A stretch of 64,000 nucleotides of DNA, from positions 10,647,969 to 10,711,968 of the forward strand of contig NC_090288.1 in assembly GCF_037392515.1 (NCBI RefSeq). The letters are read 5' to 3'. A program made the position numbers and the translations under genes. How positions within the stretch are numbered: the stretch's first letter is position 1; every line of letters starts with the position of its first letter. Of this stretch, positions 34,781 through 47,000 are shown in pieces. The notes under the pieces are model-generated. The model saw nothing but the letters and a program-made list of their open reading frames with translations. It had not been told where the DNA came from and ran no database searches. This stretch comes from Haliotis asinina (lineage: Eukaryota > Mollusca > Gastropoda > Lepetellida > Haliotidae).

Positions 34781-34916
34781 ATACTAAACGATCTTCCGTG
34801 TAATACCAGTATTATTAACACGTTAATGATGTGGTATCAAACGAGCGAAAGAGAGTCAGATACTGAATCTTTCACGAGTTTAATAAAATGGTATTTCACA
34901 GAAGAGAGTTTAGTAT
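34781..34916 (+). mobile_element. 136-bp palindromic MITE
   Basis: The left end ATACTAAACGATCTTCCGTG is matched in inverted form by the right end at 34916 (ATACTAAACTCTCTTCTGTG). The arms extend about 45 bp (AATACCA and TTATTAA blocks shared). Partial copies lie at 9979 and about 29090. Confidence 0.7.
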
Positions 34917-34959
34917 TCCCTAACATAAATAGATAGAAGCAACATGCGTGAAGACTCCC

Positions 34960-35330
34960 AGCTTTTGCGAGTCAACCAATTGGTGAAGTGCTATTGCGAA
35001 AGCGCCATTAGCATTGTGACGTCATAATTGTGAAGCGTTATGGCATTGTGCGTCTAGTGGTATTACACTAGTGTAATATTGCCGTTATAATATTACATTG
35101 CATTGTAAACCAAAAGTCACTGTGTTCTGTAATCTGATTGGTTGAAAATTATGATCAAATGGTATTAGATTCCCGGAAACTGCAAGACTATTCACTGCGT
35201 ATTGACACGTGAACAATTGTTTTGTTGTGTCATCAACAGTGGTGACGTCATTCAAATCATATTGTGACGTAAAGTTAGAATGACCCCACAAAAGAGCAAC
35301 TCCAGATGCTACCATGGGGACCAGCTGTAA
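34960..35330 (+). promoter_or_regulatory. CRE- and palindrome-rich segment
   Basis: TGACGTCA sites occur near 35018 and 35243 with a TGACGTAA near 35270. A perfect 16-bp palindrome ATTACACTAGTGTAAT lies near 35063, and a CTGATTGGTTGAAA block near 35137 recalls the dispersed repeats at 790 and 23185. It could be a repeat end or a regulatory region. No adjacent gene start was found. Confidence 0.35.
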
Positions 35331-35529
35331 CGGCCAGCTGATGACACTTCACTCCCGTACTCATACTCGAGTATGACGTAAACGGGTATCTCACGGGCGA
35401 GTAGTAAACAATGTTATTAAAAAATCCCCAAAATGACATAGTTGTTTTCAAGACAAATTCCACCTGTTCTGTCCCTGACGTCCACCTGTTACATACGGGC
35501 GATTAGAGCGAGTGCTCGACGTCCATTTG

Positions 35530-35720
35530 GTCGGTTTGTTGTTTAACGCTGTGTTCTAGCTATATGGTTGCGGTCTGTAAGTAATCAAGTGTGGATCAGA
35601 AATTCCAGTGATCAACTGCATGTGTCAACGAGTCTGAACACATTATGCGTGTAGTAGTCTTTTATGACAAGCATGTTTTGCGGCACATGTTGTACCCATG
35701 TGGAGGGTCAAACCCGCTTT
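35530..35720 (-). repeat. SINE-like repeat, antisense copy
   Basis: TCTAGCTATATGGTTGCGGT, CCAGTGATCAAC, CATGTGTCAACGAGTCTGA and CTTTTATGACAAGCATG match the complete antisense copy at 55172-55430 in order. Confidence 0.65.
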
Positions 35721-35974
35721 AATCATTCGGCTTCCCCGCCGCAGATCTTGATATAACTGAAAGACCACACACCATAATCTGGGAGCCGGAGTTGATCCCA
35801 TTTCAGAGATCTCTGGCCCATCAAGTGGATGCAGCTATACACTGTAAATAGCGTCGATTTAGACGAGTGGGCAACCAAGGCCAATATAGACGTCACAACA
35901 CATGAATCGCACTAATCCATCAAAGCATAATACATTGGGCATATCTGACATAATTTCTAAACATGTTTGTTTTT

Positions 35975-36150
35975 TAACCCAGCAATTTAGCAATATTCCA
36001 ACTACTTGACGGCGATCTGTAAATGATCGTGTCTGCAGCGGGTGGTCGAGAGATAAACTCCTTTAGCGTCCATCTTCGTAATTTGAATGAAATGAAAACC
36101 AGCCAAATCAGCGAGTCGATCCCGATATCGCCTCTTACGTTAAGGCCTGG
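35975..36150 (-). repeat. SINE-like repeat, second antisense copy
   Basis: AGCAATATTCCAACTACTTG, GGCGATCTGTAAATGATCG, AAATCAGCGAGTCGATCCCG and CGCCTCTTACG give the family order, with a diverged middle. Confidence 0.55.
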
Positions 36151-36251
36151 GTTACAGAAGGTAAATTCTTACCGCATGGTCACGGGTCTACAATAAAATA
36201 TCATCGCACATACACATGTCCAGTTGAGTTGCATTCGAGGGACCATCGTGT

Positions 36252-36475
36252 CATGAGTGAGTGAGTTAAAATTTAACATCACATCGGCACCATTCCAGCC
36301 ATATCGTGACGAAAACAATTTATATGAGAAAAATGTTCTGAAATGAAACCTGTCACGAGGGACAGTAAAAATACTAGCGTATCACAGATACAGTAAAACA
36401 TTCTAGTAATTAAAGCAGACAATACAATATAAAACACGGGCTATAAATCGCCAACAACTCATCGTGTCATGAAAA
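36252..36475 (-). mobile_element. LINE 3' end fragment, antisense
   Basis: It starts at GAGTGAGTGAGTTAAAATTT and runs through CCATATCGTGACGAAAAC, AAACCTGTCACGAGGGACAG and CTATAAATCGCCAACAACT. It serves as the uninterrupted reference for the copy split by Tc1 element 1. Confidence 0.75.
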
Positions 36476-37734
36476 TGAGTGACCAAATGCCTATTTTTAT
36501 TCCATTCTCTTTACACTTCGTAGATAATAAGGATGATGAATTGACAACAGATCAAACCACATAGTTTATTGATCCTTTCAGCTGACTACACACGGCGGTC
36601 GGATTGCCTCGCACTAACAGGGCTCATTGTCGTTAAACTTCAATCGCAATTAATAAATACATTGGGAGTTCTACAAGTCCTGAGTTTGTGATTTTAAGGG
36701 ACTGTGAAAGACACTTTTCTTAGTGAACTTTTTTTCACTCACATTAATGTGAAATTAATTATTTATATCCTGATGCGTTATTGTTTCAAAATCCAAGTTG
36801 TTACGGGCAAATACATGTTCATTGTTTTGTCACTACCAGTCAAGTGAAAGGGAAGTAACACTCCACGTGTGTGGTGTACTGGACTCTCTACTAGCAAACC
36901 GAACGTTCGTCAGACACGGTATAGTTCGGATCAACGCGGGTTCAATGAATGATTACAGAAGACTGAAGTCAACCGACAACAGTATGATTTTTCTACTTAC
37001 ATTGCGAAATATGCACAAAATGTATTACGGCATGGCGTTATAAATGATTATATCGTTGCTCTGGTCACAAATTCAACAATGTACTGAATAAGGCTGGATA
37101 TATGCATACGGCAATATATACACGTATTGTGACGCGTATGCGATGTATATGGTCGCATTCTTCATCGTTGCCCAACACAATGTAAAAACTGGCAGGCAAG
37201 GTTGATTTTATTAATATATTTACGCATTTAATGATACATTGCACACGCGACATAATGGGCTTACAGACAAGCCTTAATGATCAAAATAAGTTTATTGCAT
37301 GAACTCCGATAAAGTGCAGTTCAGGACAGTGCAATCACATATGAGTAAGTCTAATAAAGGTAAATAGTAAAGAGTAAACGTGTGAAAATTAGGTGGTGAG
37401 CAATATTGTACAAAACTATCCAAAAAATCACTTGACACGAAGATGCCTTTATATTTTCTATATCGAAAAGCAATTGTGTACACTTCTGTACACTTCGTAA
37501 ATACAAACCACTTAAAGACCCAGAACTATTTCTAATTGTAAACCAAAAGTCACTGACTGATTTCCCCGTTTAATACCCTGTTTTGTGTCAAACACAAACA
37601 GTTCATTTGGAATCGGTACTTTTGTTAACTGTCTCTAACACACTCAAATTCTCCCTAGATGTCAACAGACACGGCCAGTCTGGCTCGCTATATACCGAAA
37701 TGCTTTCGGTTGTCAGGGTGACCATGAGGTCGTA
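36476..37734. other. intergenic, nothing recognised
   Basis: Short open frames on both strands lack features of known families. No RNA gene seen. Confidence 0.5.
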
Positions 37735-38260
37735 CAGTAACTCCATGGACCAAATTATGTGGTTGAATGTACACCATCCCTTCAGCTCTGGCAATTGTAG
37801 GGATATTTAGCCATAATTTAAAATAACAAATATTCTACGTTTGAAACTCTGGTATATTGTATTTTCCTGCGATGGTTTCGGGACTTGTGACGTACCCTCT
37901 CATGAGGACAATAATTTTACAGTACTTTAACCACCTTTGAGGAAACAACCACTAATGATCTGAGTTTCTGACGTAGACTTCCAATCATGAAATATTTATT
38001 TATTTACAAATCATTCAACAAATCTTCTTTTAAAAATGCATTTTGCTAAATGCAAACTGATAATAAAAACATCACTCATAGTTCGTGATTTTAAATAGTT
38101 ATCCCTTGTGACGGGATATTTAGCACATTCAAGCAGGACATACTTGACCGTGTTTCTTTCACCACAAGGGATACACAACGGAGGATCCTCACAAGTACAT
38201 CTGTACCTTTTAACAAGTACATCTGTACCTAACAAGGAATACAGAAAATATTAATTTGCT
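37735..38260 (-). mobile_element. LINE C-terminal coding and 3' UTR fragment
   Basis: On the minus strand, 38235-38040 encodes CEDPPLCIPCGERNTVKYVL followed by LECAKYPVTRDNYLKSRTMS, the cysteine-rich C-terminus of the LINE polyprotein. The 3' UTR then runs to about 37735. It is truncated at both ends and corresponds to 18480-17930 of the longer copy. Confidence 0.7.
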
Positions 38261-38334
38261 ACATTTCGCCCATAATGAAAAAACGCTTTGAATTTCCATT
38301 GTTGCATACACTGTCTACAATTAATTGCCCGTGT

Positions 38335-38585
38335 CTCATTGATCATATCAATTGGTTTCACTGAAGACCATGATTAACTTCCAATACGTGCGTGTAGTAC
38401 TCAAAATAACACTGAAAATAGAGGGAACATTTAGGGTATTGTTGGCACATTGTCATCAAAGGAATTCCAGAGCAGACGATGGCCGCCCGGTTGTGATTTC
38501 AAATCAGAGTCGTGATTACTTTTACCATGTACCGCCACGTACAGTTGTACTGAAGATAATCACATATCCCCCTCGTTTCTACTCA
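38335..38585 (+). repeat. low-copy segment, copy 1 of 3
   Basis: ATCATATCAAT, then GAAGACCATGATTAACT, CGTGATTACTTTTACCATGT and CCCCCTCG recur at 50595-50870 and 51735-51990. All three lie on the 3' side of minus-strand lectin exons (genes C and D), so they are probably remnants of locus duplication and not a mobile repeat. Confidence 0.6.
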
Positions 38586-38782
38586 CGTAAATATGAATTT
38601 GTGATGTGTTTGTTATACATCAGAGGCTTTCTTTAAAACATGAACCTGATCGATCAATATTCAGTAGTATTCGACATCAAACGGCCCAACTGCGGTGAGC
38701 TGAGGTGAAGTAGGTTTCAGTGTCGTTCTTAAGAATATTGACGACATACATTCGTGTGTATGTGTGTCTGCTTGTACTAGGC

Positions 38783-39012
38783 TGGTTTTAAAGTGCTAGC
38801 TCACCTTGGTACCACGGTAGGCATGAGTACCCACTCCGGCACATTATACTAAAGCCGAGCCGACCATTCCTTGTTGTGCCAATTAATACTTAACGTCAGA
38901 AGCACTGACCAAGAAGTACCATGTTTCAGGTTTGTTGGTATGACACGGACGGGAATCGAATCCGTGGCCGTCCATTTCCCGGGCGAACGCTCAAACTACT
39001 AAACCTCGGTCC
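38783..39012 (-). mobile_element. tRNA-derived SINE
   Basis: On the minus strand the head (39012-38942) is a 71-base tRNA-like sequence with an A-box-like segment and a clear B box (GGATTCGATTCCC). It is followed by a body with TTAAGTATTAATTGGC, GGTCGGCTCGGCTTTAGTAT and GTGCCGGAGTGGGTACTCAT, ending near GAGCTAGCACTTTAAA. The acceptor stem pairs poorly, so it is not a functional tRNA gene. Confidence 0.65.
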
Positions 39013-39719
39013 TTAAAGGACCAACTGAATGTCATAATTCACACAATGGCTTTCCTTCCCTCAGCCTTCTCTGTACCATCACTTGCAAATAACGAGGTAC
39101 CTTCTCGTCGACCGTAGTGTCCTCCCTGTGCATTCAATGGCGTTCGCTCTGCCTTCTCTACCTGGCTACGACATTTACCATTAATTTCATGGGAACAGGC
39201 TTAGTGAAATGATCGCATAACGGCTTCTGTAAGCATGAACAATGAAGTGCATTTGCAAATAACATTTTTGCAAGGTTAGCAATCATTTTGGTTGTTTGTT
39301 TTTGTGTTTTGTTTTTTTGGTCAACCAAATAGCTATTGCTGACTCAGGTGGAAGGATAAATAGATACAGAAGATAGTAATTGAGAACCCCGCGGCTCCAC
39401 CCATGGTTGATGCAACACAGACTTATCAAACATTTCAGGATGCTCCTATGGGCCAGTCACTTAAGTTCTCCTCTTTTCTATTGCAATATTAGTTTCCTGC
39501 AGATTCAGAAAATGAATCAGTTACAATTTCATGTCGAATATTATTTGAAGGTTCTTCTGAAGTTTCTGCTGTGTGTTCCTCAGCAATAACATTTTCCTGT
39601 TGACGGTAATTTGTGAGGCTTGGGTTTTGGACTTTGGTCTAGTAGGATATTTTAAAGGCGTGGCTCAGCAGTTCTCAAATTCTGTTTTTCAAGGAACTCG
39701 GTAGTACAATGCCTGTTTA
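39013..39719. other. intergenic; one isolated MULE-like subterminal motif
   Basis: Near 39137 lies GGCGTTCGCTCTGCCTTCTC, the motif that recurs at the ends of the MULE element downstream. Nothing else was recognised. Confidence 0.45.
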
Positions 39720-40140
39720 TTGAGTGATTGAGTTAAAATGTTACAATATTACAGCCATACAGCGAAAAAAAACCAAGCTATTCAATTTAAAATATCTGTC
39801 GACAAACGATAAAACACAAATAACTAGACTATCACCGCTGGACATATTTTAAGGCTAGAAATGAAAACTAAAAAAAACTTTAACTTGAGAGAACGATACA
39901 GTATTAAAACTGGCTATAGATCGCCAACGACTGTTGGTAAATCACCATGCAGGAGCCATGGGGTCTTCCATTACTTTTGCCACCTACATGGACCCTAGGT
40001 GGATTTACACCATTCCTTCAGCCGCTGGCAATTGTTGGATAAATGCAGCCAATAGTTAAAATAACAAATACACTACGTTTAAAATGTGGTAATTTTAAAC
40101 TTTACTTAGAAAGTTTTAAGACTTACGCACAGAGGTATTG
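39720..40140 (-). mobile_element. LINE 3' UTR fragment, antisense
   Basis: GAGTGATTGAGTTAAAATGT, ATCTGTCGACAAACG, GGCTATAGATCGCCAACGAC, GGACCCTAGGTGGATTTACA and AGCCGCTGGCAATTGTTGG appear in family order. One of the longer 3' UTR copies. Confidence 0.75.
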
Positions 40141-40913
40141 ATATGTAATCTGCAAAGGTAGATGGGAGTCGAGTAAAGGCAGCGCGAACGCCGTAAATGT
40201 TCTAAGGGATGCGCTACTCGCCGAAAGAAGGCAGGGTGAAGTTTTTATGTCGTGTCCTTTTTCACTGTACCTTCGCTCTGAGGCTTTGGCGATGGTGTCC
40301 TCTCACTTAGCCAGATTGTTTAAAAAAGGTCTCTCACATAGCGAGAGTGGGATCTGGCTGACTAGGGTTAGTGTTTGGATAGCACTTAGTCCAGATGAGC
40401 CATAGTCTGTATCCACAAAATGCAGCTCCAAAATGCTCAATTAGTGAGACTAATGACACTTGTATTAAAATGAGATGCATTCATATGGTATTATGTGAAT
40501 TGTTTGGAAGATTCTACCACGGAGGAGGTATTACCAGTATATATGGTAAGCTTTAGTCAAATAATTTCATCACAATGGCAAATGCAAGTATAGAGATCAG
40601 GTCCATAGACAACAACAGAGGCGGCCAGTATCTTGTTCACAACGGGGTCTTTTCAGATTCTCGCTATGTCGAACTGTGACATCTCTTTGATCACCCTCTC
40701 CTCGTGTTGCCCTCTGGACAGGCTTTAATTATTCCCACTCTCTTAATTAGGTAAGTAAGCTACTACTCGCCACAGTTAACTAAGCCTCCTACTCTGGTCT
40801 GTCCTTGAATCACCTCAATACTTTGTATTGTTGTATATAATTTGGAGAAAACCATGTCCTTCATCAGCCATGGCCAATACACAAGTACAGTACCGTTCCA
40901 TACCTTCTCGTAA

Positions 40914-41860
40914 AGGTGGCAGAGTGTTTACCATGCATGGTTTCCAATTTAGAGCCAATAAGAAAAAGGAAAACTGGACTTCTTGACAGTGCATTGTGAA
41001 GACATGTCGGGCCCGATTGTCTACAATGAACGACCTTATCACAAGTTGTGGTGCTGACCATAATCACGGGACTGATTCCAATTCAATTTAGGTAAGTTCA
41101 AAGTTCCAGTACACAAGATAGCGCAGTTCAAATTACTGAAGATAAATTTAAGTAGGTTACAAAGTTACATGTCCTATAGGAAAATAGTAAAGGAAAAGTT
41201 GACAGAATTCAAAGAGAAGGCATCAACAACATCTACATCTCTCCATATCGTGTACGGAGAAGAAGATAACTGCACGAGAACTGGTCAGTGGACAGAAGAA
41301 TCACTCGCTCTTATCTCACGGATGCCAACATTCCACTCTTACAAGAGTTCTTTGTACAGACAGAGACAGAGGGCCTTGCTTCCGGTAAGTGGTTTACAAT
41401 TTGGAATTAAGTTCAGTTTAAATCATAACGCCTTCATAAAAAGATCTTTGGGAAAGGACCTCGTAACTCTCCTACTTGTTTCCAATCCCATTGTTAATAT
41501 TGACAAATAAGTTTGAAAGAAAACAAAGAAACAAAACAAACCATAAAAATGTTTGTTTTAAAGGCTCCGTCGCCAAGGAATGACATAGAAATCCCAGACA
41601 GCTACCGACGTACCATCAGTGGGGAGGCCTTTATGATCATCAATAATGGAGGCGAAGACAGCATTCTTGGTTTTGCGATGCTTGGAAATCTGTGCCTTCT
41701 CTGTGATGCTGAAACTGTATATGCTGATAGAACCTTTTCCGAAATATCGTCACATTGACTCCCGGCTGCATGTGCTCAAACAAAGACTGGCGGACAACAC
41801 AATAGACCTGGAAGAGTATGCTGACGAGTGCGTGAAATGTATACATGTGCAAGACTAAGT
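40914..41860 (+). pseudogene. FLYWCH zinc finger plus MULE transposase, internally deleted
   Basis: 40920-41070 encodes a FLYWCH-type finger: HGFQFRANKKKENWTS, QCIVKTCRARLST, then CGADHNH, with one in-frame TGA after ENWTS. 41180-41384 encodes the linker ending PTFHSYKSSLYRQRQR and LLP. A donor GTAAGT at 41385 and an acceptor TTTTAAAG before 41564 are both phase 0 and lead into APSPRNDIEIPDSYRRT and LLCDAETVYADRTF, the start of the MULE catalytic domain. The rest of the catalytic domain is missing; C-terminal sequence (HIDSRLHVLKQRLADNTIDL, then EEYADECVKC) follows in another frame. It is a dead or non-autonomous derivative. Confidence 0.65.
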
Positions 41861-42019
41861 GATATTCTGTGATGTGGTGACAATTAATTTATTATCTACC
41901 AGTCATTGAGGTGTGAACACCGTTACTTTTATTGTTGATTTATCTTTCCTGAGTCTGTTTATCGCTAAATAAACATTCTTACTATGTCGAACTGAGATTT
42001 CCAGTTTTCTTTTATTATT

Positions 42020-42300
42020 ATCAAAAGGTCGACATAGTGAGAGGTAACCGTTCACAACAACCACCAGTTCCAAATGAAAGCTAGATGGAGGAATGACACG
42101 GTCTACTGGCATTGTCGACACCACGTTTGGTATGCAGTGCGACTCGTAACACAAAGAACAATGTTCTGACAAAACTTGGTTAGCCATGTGATAGAAGGTC
42201 GGTTGAAGTGACAGAGTTTGTCAACAATCTGAAGAAGAGAAGTAGAGACGAGGTTACCCCTATCCCCACAATCTACCAGGCAGAAGTGTCAGACCTCAGA
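42020..42300 (+). pseudogene. second FLYWCH/MULE N-terminal fragment
   Basis: 42187-42290 encodes TEFVNNLKKRSRDEVTPIPT and IYQAEVSDLRDRH, the linker between the FLYWCH finger and MULE domain. The sequence just before it (NDTVYWHCRHH and after) looks like a degraded finger. Because it lies downstream of a C-terminal piece, it belongs to a second, rearranged copy. Confidence 0.5.
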
Positions 42301-43095
42301 GATCGTCACTGGACCTCCTGTACAAACTGTCATTAACTCTATAGAGACTGCAAGCTGAGACTGAAACAAAGATCATTCAGCTTCAGTCATCCTGGATACT
42401 GAAGTACCGGGATTTAGAGAAGAGACTACTACATGTGAAAATGAACTTTGTGAACGGCACGTTAACCATGGAGTAGAATGGCGATACTGCATCTCACTGT
42501 CTACAGCTGTGAATGTTTTGTGTGCAGCTTCACGCAGTGTTACAGCTGATGCATCAAGAAAATCCTGATACATGGTCTGTTAACAAACAAATGTAATATA
42601 ATAATGAATCTAATAACTATCAAAGCATCTGAAATACTTTATCTTTCATGTTACATACTCACTTATATACATCCTAAATCGTGTTACATAGTAGATATAG
42701 ACTTGAGCCCTAGAACAAATGCTTACGCTTCAGTGGCTAATGCTAATTAACTGGCTCGCATCTCTCACCTAGCCATAGTGCAATGTTGTTTTAACAAGAC
42801 CTTTTTGGTAAGACTCTGACTAAGTGAGAGTGAACCTTGGCGAAGGCTCTGCCTTCGTTCTGTCTTCCCTCTCCCGTCCTGTGGTCAGTCAATCATGACG
42901 GCGATCGGTCTGCGTTTGTTTTGAGCATGTTAAATACAGTCGCGACTGCAGTGGCGTTCTGAGCCGTTCTTGGCGTTGGCTCTGCCTTCATGGCATGACT
43001 CATCCTTTCCTCTTTCGTATGCCTCCATTGAGCATTCAGTGGTGTTTCGAAAATTCAGAACTGAGAGGGAAGGCAGAGCGGTGACCGTCCTTTGT

Positions 43096-43818
43096 AAACA
43101 ATAGATTAACAATTCAAACAAATCTAGTCATTCGTAAAACTGACACACATATTCTCCGGTTAAAAAGAGTGAAGGTATTACATTTACTCACATCAGTATA
43201 TTGCATGGAGTTAGACACATTTCATCATGTGAAACAAACACTGATAATAAAAATTATTTACATTTATTTTGACATCAAATGAATCACGGACAAATTGAAT
43301 AGATAGAGATAAGAGACACAGTAAGGAACTCGTACAAGTAAACAATATGACGTCAGATAAAGCACAGTTAGTTAAGCCTTTAGGAAATTTGCTACGAAGT
43401 AGAAGAAATGATGTGTTTACTAATTTAGCCAGTGATGGTCAGTGCAGATATGAATACACTCTCAAATCATGCTGGTACTGGTATTAATACATGTGAGACA
43501 CTTGTGATATGGAATGAATTAGTAGATGGTAGTCAGGGATTTCATGTCTGTCTGAAGATCAGTGAGCATATCGACTCATGAATTAACAGCATGCGCGATT
43601 GATAAGAATGTGTCCTTATACCTAATGAAATTGATACAGAAAGCATGGTCCTATATCAATCGCCTCTTTTGCCAGTGCATGAACGTGCTGCAGAAGATCA
43701 AGGTGAATATTCAAGATGGACGATCTACTCTTTGTACGGAATGGACTGCTTTCGCAACTTGGGTTGTACAGTACATCAATGTTTCGACTCAATTCCTGCA
43801 AAGAAAACCCCAGCTACA
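43096..43818 (-). other. 3' flank of lectin gene C
   Basis: 43550-43818 is similar to 52850-53127, the 3' flank of pseudogene D, which shows the duplication extended past the gene. Open frames at 43562-44016 on the + strand are shadows of gene C exon 3 and its flank. Confidence 0.55.
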
Positions 43819-44048
43819 TCAAAGATCTTTCTGGCAAATATAGAACTTGTCCCACTTCGTTTTCCTGTCTTGCCACATAAACGAATTGTCTGCTTTGGTA
43901 GCCACAAGGTGATCTGCGTCTTCTGTTTGATTATACGGAAAACCTGGGCTCCAAGCGAAATAGGTCATTGGTCGACTGTCGTGGTACACCCACTGCCCCT
44001 CAGTTGCCGCATCTGATCCGTCGATGTAGAAGCTATTTTTTCTACTAT
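43819..44048 (-). CDS. gene C exon 3: second half of the CTLD and stop
   Basis: 230 bp after the acceptor ATCTTTTCAG, stop TGA at 43819-43821. It encodes FYIDGSDAATEGQWVYHDS, FAWSPGFPYNQTEDADHL and QWQ-type segment MWQDRK, ending YICQKDL. Fully open. Confidence 0.87.
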
Positions 44049-47000
44049 CTGAAAAGATTAAAGGATAATGTCAAGACAGACGTTATAAGATAACCACGTT
44101 GTGTTGTCAATATTCAGTGGCACGTTCATATAGCATTCGTGGATTCATGCCCTCTAAAGCAACTGGATTCTCCTTATGAGGACTGTGAGACTAAGTATTG
44201 TTTCACAACGGGGATAAATATTTTAAACTATCCTTACATTGGGACACTGAAACCAATTCGGACCACCGTTTGCAGTCGTCATGCGATCTCCACATCATCT
44301 GTTATTAGAAGTACTTGTGTTAAGTGCGATCACATGAGATTCCACTTGCATTTATCAGTGCTAAAGCATACGCCATTTGAGAAGGTATTATTATAACAAA
44401 ACATTTTGTGGTATATGTGCAGGAAACTCTGATGTTTCAGCGTGAAATTTAATGTCGTTTGCAATTCCCATGTAATACTCTTACGACATGCCATTGTGTT
44501 TCCTCAGCTGAACTAGCCTTTGCATACGTTACATGGTCGCAATCACCAAGAATCAGCACTTTTTCATATTGATTCTTAATGGTCTGTATAATGGTATCTG
44601 CGCTTGACAATAATTGTTGGATGACCATGTATTTTTTTTCACGAAACGTTATTACTTTGAAAATCATCGCTATCATTTGTCCTGCTAAAAGGGGCGATGC
44701 ACGTAATAAACACAGATAGACCCGTTCTGACATGTCATGAATAATGTAACAAAGTAACAAAGACCACTAGTACCGTGAATGATGGAACAACTAAATCAGA
44801 AGACCCTATCATCATAATAAACACAGTAAAGACATTCCCATATTGCCTCACTATTCTCTGTAAAGGTACGTACAACAGAGAATGCTAGTTTTCGACACCA
44901 TGCACTATCACCAGTGTGATATAATATAACGAGACACAAGATCCAAAGCATCTTATTTATGAGTGATTGAGTGTGTTACTATTTTAACGTCACAGTGGCA
45001 ATATTTCAGCCATACCGTGACGAAAATAGTGTGACCATTTTTAGGAATATGTATATAACATAAAACCTGTCCTCAAAGGACAGTAATGGAGGTGTGGTTT
45101 ATGATTAAAACACACAGTCAATCTACCACGGTGCTTTCAGTGTTATTCATAATGCATCTGTCTTTTTTTCTTGCACATACCATTAATATCAATATTGTTA
45201 AACTTAGAGACCAAAAGGAAGACTAGATTCAATCAACTAGCACCAATTTCGTCATAATATACGGGAGGTAACTCTGCCGGTTTACTTCGTAAGACAAACG
45301 CCTCATGTTGATTAAATGTAGTTGCCATGTTTGCATTTTCAGTACTGGCCTAGCTGAACTATTTCATTAACAAGTCCTATTTGAATGCAAGCTTTTTGAG
45401 CCCTACTCAAAAAGTGGATTAAGCCTCGTTAATTTATTTTACAATATATTTGCCTCCTAACTAACCTATATACTTTATACTGACATATGTGCACGGTTCC
45501 TTTTCATTAAGAGAAACTGACTCTCAGACCCTGTCATGTCATAGAGGATTACATTCCCACCTGTAGAGGCTGTGACCTGCTTTACAAAGTGACTCTGCTT
45601 GTCAGGACTGTCAATGACAAGAAAGTGTTCTCCTCTTGAATTACAGTCAGCAAGACCATCGGCGTAGTTGGTAATGTCAAGATGAAGCTGATAACAGAAG
45701 TTGAGAGGACGGTTGTGGATGTAGCCGGGTTGACAAGCATCTATGAGGGACAAAATAGTTATAATGTGGATAGAGTTGGCTTATTTTGAGAAGCTTTACT
45801 TGATACCTATGTGTCACTAATTACGAACAGAAGGTAATAGTAACACCGGATATGCAAATTGTATGAGAAATGTGTACACTGTGTAGAGTGAATGAGTGAC
45901 TTAATATTTAGTGTCACATAGGCAGTATTTCAGCCACATCGTGACGAGAACAATTTAACTTACACCAAAATTAAAATATATAAATTTACAACGTTAACAC
46001 CTGACATCGAAGGACAGTACATACTAGGTATGACACATATTTAATTTCAAACTAGTACGTATTGTAAAATTAAATCACGATAGACAGTACACAATAAAAA
46101 CGGGTTATAGATTGTCAAGAACTGAAAGTAGATCTCTGTACTAGGATCCATACTTTGCTACTGCATGGATCCCAGCTGGATTCTACATCATCCTCACAGC
46201 AGCTGGCGATTGTGTTCAGTTAAAATATGTAGAAATTGTTAATGTGACGCCATGGCAACAGTTCCATCAAACGGATCTCAATGTACATAAAGACACTTGT
46301 GTAATTAACTGTCTTAAATTGGCCCTATACATTTATCGTGCATGATTAAAACAAAAAAAACACAAAAAACCAAGTAACACCGGGTAATACAATCAGTATG
46401 ACAACTTTTTCACAATATGTGATCGACCGTATAGCATAAATATAGTGGTGCTGTCCTCATCTCTTGTAGATACTACCTAAATATTTCAAAAAGAATTCAT
46501 ACATTAAGTCAGAAGGGTGGCATCCTTTTTTGGCTTTTCCAAGATGTGTATTTATGGAGAAAGAGGATTATGAGTCATTAGTCGGATCGTGACAACGGAC
46601 AATTCAATTACAATTTTAATTTAAATCTTGAAATGTTGTTCCTTGCACTTCAGAATAAAGCGTGTTCTATTATGCAAGTAAATTGCCCAGAATCCTGACT
46701 GTCAATTTTAAGTACCTGACCGCTAGTATCTGTTCCTGCCAAATGACCCTACCTATGATAACAAACGTATATTTAAAATCTTTGTACTGAAATGTGGCTG
46801 AAATACACACAATTGACAAATTTGGTATAGAATTTTGAATTAAATGTGGTAATGGATATAATTACAAAGTGCTTGAATACGCAACGCCTTCTAGAAAGTG
46901 GTCAAATCAATAAGTTACATGTTCTGTATTCGGGACTATGTTCACTGAGTGATGCACAGATCCTAGTGCGAGGATTTCCTTTGGGTTGAGCCCTTCATGG

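Larger units (their letters stand above)
40180..43095 (+). mobile_element. MULE-type DNA transposon with long inverted ends, decayed
   Basis: The inverted ends match over 50 bp or more: 40281-40333 (CCTCTCACTTAGCCAGA, then AAAAAAGGTCT) against 42852-42796 read inverted (ACTCTCACTTAGTCAGA, then AAAAAGGTCT). A motif like GGCGTTCGCTCTGCCTTC is scattered in both subterminal regions (about 40187, 40216, 42845, 42970 and 43070). Inside are two decayed stretches of FLYWCH/MULE transposase. Exact outer ends and the target duplication could not be fixed. Confidence 0.6.

Noticed and set aside
38942-39012. Functional tRNA gene
   Set aside because: Good B box, but the acceptor stem pairs poorly and a SINE body follows directly.
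41180-41384. A functional domesticated FLYWCH gene
   Set aside because: The finger contains an in-frame stop and most of the catalytic domain is missing, so a dead or non-autonomous element is more likely.
44449-44760. 103-codon minus-strand open frame in gene C intron 2
   Set aside because: The stretch ending ILGDCDH faintly recalls a LINE endonuclease, but catalytic residues are not clear and no other LINE coding sequence adjoins it.
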